This document shows positions 1 to 9,400 of a stretch of 64,000 nt of DNA, one piece after another; position 1 is the stretch's first letter, and each line of letters begins with the position of its first letter. Made by a program: the position numbers and the translations under genes. Source of the DNA: Megalobrama amblycephala (taxonomy: Eukaryota > Chordata > Actinopteri > Cypriniformes > Xenocyprididae). Under the pieces are notes generated by a model that had not been told where the DNA came from, searched no databases, and saw only the letters and a program-made list of their open reading frames with translations. Location: the NCBI RefSeq assembly GCF_018812025.1, contig NC_063052.1, forward strand, positions 25,989,726 to 26,053,725, written 5' to 3'.

Positions 1-555
1 CGGTACCACTTTTAGCATAGCTTAGCATAGTTCACTGAATCTGATGAGACCGTTAGCATCTCGCTCAAAAGGTGTTGATATTTTTCCTATTTAAAACTCG
101 ACTCTTCTGTAGTTACATCGTGTACTAAGACCGACAGAAAAAGAAAAGTTGCGATTTTCTAGGCCGATATGGCTAGGAACTATACTCTCATTCCGGCGTA
201 ATAATCAAGGAACTTTGCTGCCGTACCATGGGTGCAGCAGGCGCAATGATATTATGCAGCGTCTCTCCCAAATGTCTCCATGGTTGCAAGGCATGCTCCC
301 TGTGCAAGCAGGGGGTCACAGCCGCTGCGTAATATCAAGTTTTAAATAGGAAAAATATCTCATTTTTTGGTCATTTTTGAGCGAGATGCTAACGGTCTAA
401 TCAAATTCAATGAACTATGCTAAGCTATGCTAAAAGTGGTACCGCCAGACCCGGAGATCGGCTGAATGGATTTGAAAACGGTGAAAATCAACTGTTTAAC
501 TATAGGGGAGTTGGAAAATTAGCCTATTTTCAAAAAAAGTGGAGTGTTCCTTTAA
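1..555. mobile_element. Palindromic DNA-transposon-like repeat, cut by the window start
   Basis: The first 21 bases (containing GGTACCACTTTTAGCATAGC) recur as an exact reverse complement at 423-443, and the similarity extends inward to about 78 and 366, so this is an inverted-repeat element with ~75-bp arms around a ~290-bp core. The following ~110 bases, up to the TGTTCCTTTAAAAGA stretch, match my recollection of the flank that accompanies this repeat in cyprinid sequences. I see no transposase. Short ORFs here are unlikely to be genes. The superfamily is not determinable because no target duplication is visible. Confidence 0.7.
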
Positions 556-1261
556 AAGACCAATTATTTGTTGATCAAACTACGTCTTTGTATCTCAAAT
601 CATTCTTTCACATGCATGTTTATGCAGAAGCATTAAAGGCAATGAATTTACAGTTTCTAGCAGAGTCACTGCATTTTGCAATCAAATGTAGTTAACAGAA
701 CTCTGGCATCTTATGTAACAGAAGCTTTTATACCGCTCAATGGCTTGAAAAAAAAAAAAGGATAGTTGTTGCCATTGGCATGGGCCAGTTGAGGGAGGGG
801 CTGCTATTTAACACAGCACCAGTCTCAGTGCCAGCTTCAGCCTATTGTGCACAATGAACACTAAAAATTAACCCTTTAGTGCACTTCACTGGGAGTACAG
901 CTAAGTATTTTACAAAGTTTGAAGCTGTTGGGTGGTCAAGACAACGCAATGTGAATAAGCTACTAAACATTTTATGAATTTTACTTATTGCATTAATCAA
1001 TTTAGCAGATGCTTTTATCAAAAACTAACAAGACTGTTTTTACATGACTTATCTTAAATGCAGCACCTTATTTAAATTTTTGTCCAATTAATGGTTCTAT
1101 AGAATGAGAATGCCCCTCCCCCTAATGCCAGTTGCTACCAATCAACAATATCAAGTAGCAAATTCATAGATGTAACATAAATAAAAGACTATTACGTATC
1201 ATAAAGGATGAGCCATGTAGCAACAGGAAATATGCAAATCCTGAAAAATGAATGTACCTTT
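556..1261. other. No gene or recognisable repeat
   Basis: AT-rich sequence with a short poly-A run near 750. An ORF opening in the preceding repeat ends at 695, but it has no splice signals or family resemblance. Nothing else can be supported. Confidence 0.5.
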
Positions 1262-1350
1262 TTCTACAAAAATCATGTGATACTAAAGACTAAAGAGTAA
1301 TTGCTGCTGAAAGTTCAGGTTTGCCATCACAGTAATAAATTACATCTTAA
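1262..1350. repeat. Fragment of a dispersed repeat (CATGTGA...TTGCCATCACAG family)
   Basis: Shares the string order ATCATGTGA-TACTAAAGAC-GCTGAAA-TTCAG-TTGCCATCACAG with copies near 13960, 37085 and, inverted, 26630 and 38560 in this window. It is a truncated copy of a repeat typical of cyprinid genomes; no coding capacity. Confidence 0.6.
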
Positions 1351-1921
1351 AACATAAAAGAGAAAATACTTATTTTAAATAATATTAATATTTCACAATA
1401 TTACCGTATTGTTGATCAAATTCTATGAATTTTATTAATGTATAGTTGCTATTAAGTACCCTCTCCCCCAACTTCCTGTAGGAAATACAAGACAAAAACT
1501 GCATTTCATTGGCTTTCGATAACATTTTTTTTTTTTTTTTTTAAAGCAGCGTTTGTTTGCACTAAGGAAACAGATGCTATTTACACTAAGTGACAATAGC
1601 AACATTTTCTTAGCAATATGATATTTACAATAGGTGAAAGTATCAGTTCTTTGCAATAAGAGTAAATAGTAATTAGATGCTATATATTATTATGCATATA
1701 TTATTTGCACCTCAGTATTTTTGTACATTAACAGGATGCAATAATATCATAGTGTAAATGATTATATTTATTACAATTATTAAATGGATGCTGCCTTATT
1801 GGGAGAATAAAAACCCTCCTACACCTTTCCCTAACCCTACCCAATAAACACTTTTAATATTATTAAACACTCATTCACAGTTTATTTCCACTTTTAGATT
1901 TTTATTGAAAATAAATGCGAG
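1351..1921. other. AT-rich stretch, no gene; degenerate relatives of the nearby satellite
   Basis: Contains a poly-T run (1527-1542) and, around 1552-1601, the words TTTGCACTAAG and CTATTTACACTAAGTG, which resemble a motif inside the tandem array that follows. It may be an eroded outlying piece of that array. No exon signals. Confidence 0.4.
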
Positions 1922-1998
1922 CTCGGCAAAAGATGGATTCGAACCGACGTCGATCGCATTAAAAGCCCAGTCTGCAAGCCTTACTCACTACTGTTGCA
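1922..1998 (-). repeat. tRNA-like sequence, probable head of a tRNA-derived SINE
   Basis: On the minus strand there is an exact RNA polymerase III B-box (GGTTCGAATCC at 1945-1935), preceded at the right spacing by an A-box-like TAGTGAGTAAGG and an anticodon-loop-like CTTTTAA (anticodon TTT, lysine-like). The anticodon and acceptor stems do not pair well, so it is not a functional tRNA gene; a SINE head or tRNA pseudogene fits best. The 5' half of this tRNA-like unit is what recurs in the adjoining tandem array. Confidence 0.55.
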
Positions 1999-2760
1999 CC
2001 ACCAAAGACGTTGAATTCCATGAGTTTTTTTTTTTTAAACTTGAGTGGCTCAACCAGACAATGGTGGGCGGAGCTAGAGTAAATAGTATTTGCCAAAAAG
2101 GGACACTATTTGCACTTAGTGTAAATACACACTCCGTTAAACTTATTTGCATAACATAATATGCAAATAAGTTTAACACAACACTCACTACTGTTGCACC
2201 ACCAAAGACGTTGAATTCCATGTGTTTTTTTTTTTAAACTTGAGTGGCTCAACCAGACAATGGTGGGCGGAGCTAGAGTAAATAGTATTTGCCAAAAAGG
2301 GACGCTATTTGCACTTAGTGTAAATACACACTCCGTTAAACTTATTTGCATAACATAATATGCAAATAAGTTTAACACAACACTCACTACTGTTGCACCA
2401 CCAAAGACGTTGAATTCCATGTGTTTTTTTTTTTAAACTTGAGTGGCTCAACCAGACAATGGTGGGCGGAGCTAGAGTAAATAGTATTTGCCAAAAAGGG
2501 ACGCTATTTGCACTTAGTGTAAATACACACTCCGTTAAACTTATTTGCATAACATAATATGCAAATAAGTTTAACATAACACTCACTACTGTTGCACCAC
2601 CAAAGACGTTGAATTCCATGAGTTTTTTTTTTTTAACTTGAGTGGCCCAACCAGACAATGGTGAGCGGAGCTAAAGTAAATAGTATTTGCCAAAAAGGGA
2701 TGCTGTTTGCACTTATTGTAAATAGACACTCCGTTAAACTTATTTGCATAACATAACATG
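1983..2760. repeat. Tandem array, ~199-bp unit, 3 full plus 1 partial copy, with inverted octamer motifs
   Basis: The phrase ACTCACTACTGTTGCACCAC starts at 1983, 2183, 2382 and 2581, giving unit lengths of 200, 199 and 199 bp; the last copy decays near 2760. Units are nearly identical, which implies recent expansion. Each of the first three units has a perfect 15-bp inverted repeat (TAAACTTATTTGCAT / ATGCAAATAAGTTTA, first at 2138-2152 and 2161-2175) separated by 8 bp, so each presents two head-to-head octamer motifs (ATTTGCAT/ATGCAAAT). The overlapping minus-strand ORFs of 77-117 codons are read-through of the repeat, not genes. Confidence 0.9.
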
Positions 2761-3117
2761 AAAATAATTTAAATTTAATTAACAGTTAAGGGTTATTTTT
2801 AATCAATTCATCTTTTCATGGTTTCCATGTTAATATAAAATATAAACATTTTCTTTAATTTTTTTTTTTTTTGAGCAGACACCAAAATAAAGGTTAAAAC
2901 CACTCTCTGTTTCTCTCAAAGTGCTGAAATGTCAAAATCAATCAGTGTGGAAAGTTTATAAATTTTTTTTTTGCATTATTATTAGCACTTATTTCTGTAT
3001 AATGAGCTAAAGATTGGCACAATTAGCAGTATCAGAAAATGGTCTTGCAAATGATATTACAATATAAGCCTAAAGGAATTTTCCTGGCTTTCCTAGTTGA
3101 CTTAAGCCTGATCTCAC

Positions 3118-3405
3118 CTGATCGGTTGATGCTGAAATCACGGTACCAGGTGCGATGGTGACTTTCAGGTGCCGTTTGTTTCTTTTCCTCACTGTTGTAG
3201 AGGGCTTCTCTTCTTTCCTTTCCTCCTCCTTCTCATCCTTTCCTTCCTTCTTTTCTTCCTCTTCCTCTGTCTTTTTCCTGTGTCTTTCCTTCTCCTTCTT
3301 CTTCTGTTTCTCTTGAGACAGAGGGGTTGCCAGTTTGATCACCCCGACGATCCCCTCGTTTAGCAGAGCCGCAGACACACTCTTGTCCTTTGGCTTCTTC
3401 TTCCG
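3118..3405 (-). CDS. Unrecognised gene, exon 3 (Lys/Glu-rich)
   Basis: Acceptor TTTTTTCAG before 3405, donor CAG|GTGAGA after 3118, 288 nt, phase 0 at both ends, 96 open codons. Encodes an initial RKKKPKDK, a less charged block with NEGIVGVIKLATPLS, then a long KE/EE-rich stretch likely to form a charged helix. The alternative minus-strand frame stops within the exon, so this frame is preferred. Its purine-rich coding strand shows as a pyrimidine tract on the plus strand (3180-3310). Confidence 0.65.
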
Positions 3406-6400
3406 CTGAAAAAACAGTGAAATCAGTGTATTCATTTGCACGCTGTAATAAAACCTGCAACAAAAACCACCTTCCAAACTTATGCAGGTTAAAGGGACTT
3501 TAGATGGATCTGAGTGGTCAAGACAATTCTGAAATGGCCACAAAGGGGTTATCAGTGAGTTTAGAGTTTGCACGGCTACTTCTGACGCCCATTGCCTGGA
3601 TCACACAAAGGAGTCCTTATTCGACAGCCTGTGAGTGTGATTGAATCTGTCAGGTATACAATTAGAAGGCCATTTCTATTAGTCAAATCAGTTTTTACAT
3701 AGAAAGCAGGTACAAGAACATCATTCACAGTTTCAAGCTCTGAATCAAGGCTTTTTAATTACTCAATGTCCATTACCAAATGAGATTTTAGTGTTTGTAC
3801 ATAGCACTTACATCTTGCAGTGATTTAAAATCCACCCTCACATGACTAAGAAAAGATACAAACGCACAACCTGAATAGACTAGACCTACTGGGACTTGTC
3901 ACAGCAATTATATATTGTTGCCCTGTTGCTGGTTTGATTGCTTCTATTGTTCTCATTTGATTAAATGTACATTTAAATATCCAGGCACAGTGGACTCACT
4001 TCTTCAAACTAAACTAAATAAAGCACTAAATTACTCACCCCCATGTCATCCAAGATGTTTCTTTCTTTCTTTAGTTGAAAAGAAATTAAGGTTTTTGAGG
4101 AAAACATTCCAGGATTTTTCTCCATATAGTGGACTTCAACAGGGTGCAATGGGTTGAAGGTCCAAATTGCAGTTTCAGTGAATCTTCAAAGGGCACATGA
4201 TCCCAGCCAAAGAATAAGGGTCTTATCTAGCGAAACGATCAGTAATTTTCTAACAAAAATAAAATAAAAATGATATACTTTTTAACCACAAATTCTCATC
4301 TTGAACTAGCTCTGCGATGAGTCACACATTACGTAATCACGTTGGAAAGGTCACGCGTGATGTAGGCGGAACAATCTCATATTCTCCTCCAACTTCAAAA
4401 TCGTCCGACATCATTGTTTTACCTTTTTTTTTGTAAAGGCCGTTTGACTTAAGCACCTTTCACACAGAGATTCCAGAAAATACACGGATAATATGTCCCG
4501 GGATCATTTGATTTCGGTTCATTCACATTGCCAGTGATTTTCCGGAATCTGTGGTGCGTTCACACACACTTCCAAGATCCTGTAAAGATACATGACATCA
4601 GGATGAGAGGATGCGGAATGTCCCCACAGCGTCTTAGGTTTGCTTTTGATCTGCGATTTCTCTCTCTTGCTTGTGCATTTTTTCTGATTCGATCATAAAC
4701 TAGCGCATTGCGTACCGTTCCACTAAGCTGGAGAACAATCTCAGCTTTGGTGTCATTGTTATGACACACTCCTTGCGGCATTGGTCCTGCCTTTTGTTCA
4801 CACAGGGCGCGTTCCGGGACTGAGCCCGATAATGTTACTAGGTCCCCATCCCAGAATCAATCCCGGGACGCGTTTGCATTCATACAGAAGGCCCTCTGGC
4901 AGTTTTACAGCAATTTTACGGGATCAATGCGCTGTGTGAAAGGGGCTTTTGTAAACACATGCTCGGTTCTTCCGGCTATACGTCACGTGTGACCTTTCCA
5001 ACGGAATTGCAGAATGCGTGGCGCATCGCAGATCTAGTGCAAGACAAGCATTTGTGTTTAAAAAGTATATACAGTATCTCACAGAAGTGAGTACACCCCT
5101 CTCATTTTTGTAAATATTTTATTATATCTTTCCATTTGACAACACTGAAGAAATGACACTTTGCTACAATGTGAAGTAGTGAGTGTTCAGCTTGTATAAC
5201 AGTGTATATTTGCTGTCCCCTCAAAATAACTCAACACACAGCTATTAATATCTAAACCGCTGGCCACAAAAGTGAGTACACCCCTAAGTGAAAATGTCCA
5301 AATTGGGCCCAATTAGCCATTTTCTCTCCCCAGTGTCATGTAACGCATTAGTGTTACAAGGTCTCAGGTGTGAATGGGGAGCAGGTGTGTTAAATATGGT
5401 GTTATCGCTCTCACTTTCTCATACTGGTCACTAGAAGTTCAACATGAAGTTACTTGTTGCTCTACATAAAGATGACATAGGCTATAAGAAGATTGCCAAG
5501 ACCCTGAAACTGAGCTGCAGCATGTTGGCCAAGTTCATTGAGGGAACCATGAATGAGCAGAGCATGATCCCCTCTCTTTGGAGTAGGGGTCACCAACCTT
5601 TTTGAAACTGAGGGCTACTTCTTGGGTATCGATTAACGCGAAGGGCTACCAGTTTGATACATACTTCTGAAATAACAAATTTGCTCAATTTACTTTTAAT
5701 TATATGTCATTATTAATAATTAATGATATTCATCTATGTGAAGACACTGATCATGTTGATTTCTCACAATAATTATCAATTAATTAGATGCAGCTCACTG
5801 GTAAGTGGTGCTATGGTGAGCTATTTTTAGAACATTCCCACGTGCAACTCATGTGGTCATTGTGGGCATGTTGGTGACCCCTGCTTTGGAGACTGGGCCA
5901 CATTCCAACATGAACATGACAGGGCAGTATTCCAACATGATAATGACCCCAAACACACCTCCAAGATGACCACTGCCTTGCTAAAGAAGCTGAGGGTAAA
6001 GGTGATGGACTGGCCAAGGATGTCTCCAGACCTAAACCCTATTGAGCGTCTGTGGGGGGATCCTCAAACGGAAGTTGGAGGAGCGCAAGGCAACCTGTGA
6101 AGCTCTGGTGAACTCCATGCCCAAGAGGGTTAAGGCAGTGCTGGAAAATAATGGTGGCCACACAAAATATTGACATTTTGAGCCCAATTTGGACATTTTC
6201 ACTTAGGGGTGTATTCCCTTTTGTAGCCAGCGGTTTAGACATTAATGGCTGTGTGTTGAGTTATTTTGAGGGGACAGCAAATTTACACTGTTATACAAGC
6301 TGTACACTCACTACTTAACATTATAGCAAACTGTCATTTCTTCAGTGTTGTCACATGAAAAGATATAATAAAATATTTACAAAAATGTGAGGGGTGTACT

Positions 6401-9400
6401 CACTTTTGTGAGATTTTTCTAGATAAGACCCTTGTTCCCCGGCTGGGATCATGAAGAGCCTTTTAAAGCTGCACTGAAACTGCAATTTTGACCTTCAACC
6501 CATTGTACCCTGGTGAAGTCCACTATATGGAGAAAAATCCTGGAAAGTTTTCCTCAAAAAGATAAAAAAAAAAAATTCAACTGAAGAAGAAAGAAAGACA
6601 AACATCTTGGATGACATGGGGGTGAGTAAATTATCAGGAAATGTTAAAGGTGCCATCGAATGAAAAATTGAATTTACCTTGGCATAGTTAAATAACAAGA
6701 GTTCAGTACATGGAAATGACATACAGTGAGTCTCAAACACCATTGTTTCCTCCTTCTTATATAAATCTCATTTGTTTAAAAGACCTCCGAAGAACAGGCG
6801 AATCTCAACATAACACTGACTGTTACATAACAGTCGGGATCATTAATATGTACGCCCCCAATATTTGCATATGCCAGCTCATGTTCAACTTGGATAACTG
6901 ACATGATCCATGATATCATGATATTTTTAGTGATATTTGTAAACTGTCTTTCTAAATGTTTCGTTAAGCATGTTGCTAATGTACTGTTAAATGTGGTTAA
7001 AGTTACCATCGTTTCGAGTCGTCGCTATTTTCATTTTTAAACACTTGCAGTCTGTATAATTCATAAACACAACTTAATTCTTTATAAATCTCTCCAACAG
7101 TGTAGCATTAGCCGTTAGCCACGGAGCACTATCAAACTCATTCAGAATCAAATGTAAACATCCAAATAAATACAATACTCACTTGATCCAATGCATGCAT
7201 GCAGTATGCATGACGAACATTTGGTAAAGATCCATTTGAGGATTATATTAGCTGTGTGAACTTTGTAAATGCACTGTATAATAGTCGAGAGCTCGAGGGG
7301 CGGGGAGTGCGAGATTTAAAGGGGCCACACACGCTAATCGGTGCATAGTTAATGATGCTTCAAAAAAGGCAGTTAAAAAAATTAATTAAAAAAATCTATG
7401 GGGTATTTTGAGCTGAAACTTCACAGACACATTCAGGGGACACCTTAGACTTATATTACGTCTTGTAAAAACTGGTTCTAGGGCACCTTTAATTCTGAAC
7501 TGAACCAATGCTTTAACTCAATTGAAAATATACAAACATCATCGTATTAGATAAAAAAAGATCAAACCAAACATCATCTGCAAACAAATGATGCACGTTT
7601 TCTCAGAAGTAACTTCACTTTTCTGAGCCATTTTTATTTATTTTTAACCAATGAGTAGTAAAGTAACATTAGTGGATGTAATCAATTCATAAGCCACTGA
7701 ATGTGATATTATTTTAAAAAAAAAAAAAATCAAATTCATAATTCATACAATTTTAAGTGTTAAAATACTTTTTGGTGCCACTGTATCTGCAAGGTATTGC
7801 ATTTCAGAATCAACACAAAAATGCAAGAAAATGTATTGGAAAATAATTTAAAAGTTTAAATATTTCTGTTATAAAAAAAAAAAAAAGATTATGGCCGTCA
7901 TTATTTTGACCATCTGCTCTGTAAATTGCACAAATAAATCTAATTGATAAACTTTGTCTTTTCTCTCAGGCTGCAAGATAATGACATTTGGATCTGTTTT
8001 TCTCTCTGTCCATTTGGAGAACAGGGGAGGAAACAGCCTTTTGTTGTCCTATAACAGTGAGCAGAAACAAAGTGTCTCCATTCATGCAGACAGAGCTATC
8101 ACAGACCATCTCTGTCTGGCAGTCTATCAAACCAGCATGAACACAATAAACCTGCACTGACGACTGAAGCATAGACTCAATCTATGCAATATAAAGCGAT
8201 TATTATACTCATTACTTGTAAACGATAAGGAAAAATGCTCAGCTGTGTTTTACAGCATGCATCCATATACTAAGTAAACTGTGAGGTTCTGAGATGTTTT
8301 TACTTGCATATCAAATCATTTGCATATTTAAACACAAACAATTCTAGCAAAGTATTTTGCCAGATAATAGTATTTGGATCACTGAAAAGTTGCTGAAAAT
8401 GCACTATAAAATGTCATCAAATAGCTTGTTTTACAATACTGGCCTCTAGAGGCTGCTGGGTAAAAAGTAGAACCACTAAAGATGTTTGGAATGGCATACT
8501 AGCATGCTAATATTACTATTTAAGCAGTGCAGTGGTGTATAGTATTTGAGTAAATGTAATTATTTACTGTACTTAAGTATATTTTTGGCTACTTTGTATT
8601 TTGAGCGTCAAATATATCAGCAACTTTTACTCTCTACTTGACTACATTTGTGAATAAATATATGTACTTTTTACTCCAATACATTTGTAATGAGTAATGC
8701 AAATACACATTACAGCTACATCCATCTGAAAAAATGCTGCCTTCGGAGGACACATTCCAAAGAAGGAAGGCATCAAGGCATGTCCAATGTTAGCTTCCTG
8801 TCTCCTAAGATACCTTCATCTGATGGATTTTTGAAGGCAGCATAGATGTATCCTTCACTGCCTTTGATATCTCACAATCCTATGCTTTTCATTCTGTGAC
8901 AGTTGAGTTTAAAGATGGCGTCTAAAAGTTGTGGTTGGCGATCCGTTAGTATGTAAATGTATGTTTTTGACTAATGTTTTCCACTTCTGATGTAATTTCC
9001 AGCAAGAAATTGCTATTGTAGTAATTAAATATTTGCTTAGTTATCACCAAAGCTCTTTTCTATTTTGCTGTAGATCATTAAACAGTTACGCTGCATCAGA
9101 AGTCTGTCTGAAATCAGTTTTGTGAGGTACCTTCATGCTTAAAGGTGCCCTAGAATTAAAAATTGAATTTACCTTGGCATAGTTAAATGACAAGAGTTCA
9201 GTACATGAAAATGACATACAGTGAGTCTCAAACTCCATTGTTTCTCTTTTTTATGTAAATCTCATTTGTTTAAAAGACCTCTGAAGAACAGGCGAATCTC
9301 AACATAACACCGACTGTTACGTAACAGTCGGGATCATTAATATGTACGCCCCCAATATTTGCATATGCCAGCTCATGTTCAAGGCATTACACAAGGGCAG

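Larger units (their letters stand above)
5070..6414 (+). mobile_element. Tc1/mariner transposon, degraded, interrupted by a hAT MITE
   Basis: Left end TACAGTATCTCACAGAAGTG at a TA; the inverted right end GGGTGTACTCACTTTTGTGAGAT is missing the last few bases. Terminal repeats are long (about 240 bp) with a second copy of the GAGTACACCCCT motif (near 5275 and, inverted, near 6205), the arrangement of fish Tc1 families with paired transposase sites. The central transposase is mostly deleted. Insertion into the right arm of the outer palindrome makes it younger than that palindrome. Confidence 0.88.
4030..6640. mobile_element. Outer palindromic MITE (AGGATTAG family, termini lost) carrying nested insertions
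   Basis: The left arm (4030-4360) and the inverted right arm (4975-5069 plus 6415-6637) share the string order ACTCACCCCCATGTCATCCAAGATG - CCAGGATTTTTCTCCATATAGTGGACTTCA - GGGTCTTATCTAG. The same family occurs intact at 38794-39532 and 61835-62650, where TTAA duplications and AGGATTAGTTCAC ends are present; here both ends are lost, the right one where a second TTAA element abuts at 6648. The right arm is split by a Tc1 copy. Confidence 0.75.

Noticed and set aside
1922..1998. Functional tRNA-Lys gene on the minus strand
   Set aside because: B-box is exact, but anticodon and acceptor stems do not pair and the sequence runs into a satellite; it is a SINE-type relic.
1988..2658. Overlapping minus-strand ORFs of 77-117 codons with shared MEFNVFGGATVVSV start
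   Set aside because: They are the same satellite unit read repeatedly; identity comes from tandem duplication and there is no splice or promoter support.
3070..3573. Single 167-codon ORF as an intact gene
   Set aside because: It extends past a good acceptor (3406) and donor (3117); only 3118-3405 is likely exon, the rest is intron read-through.
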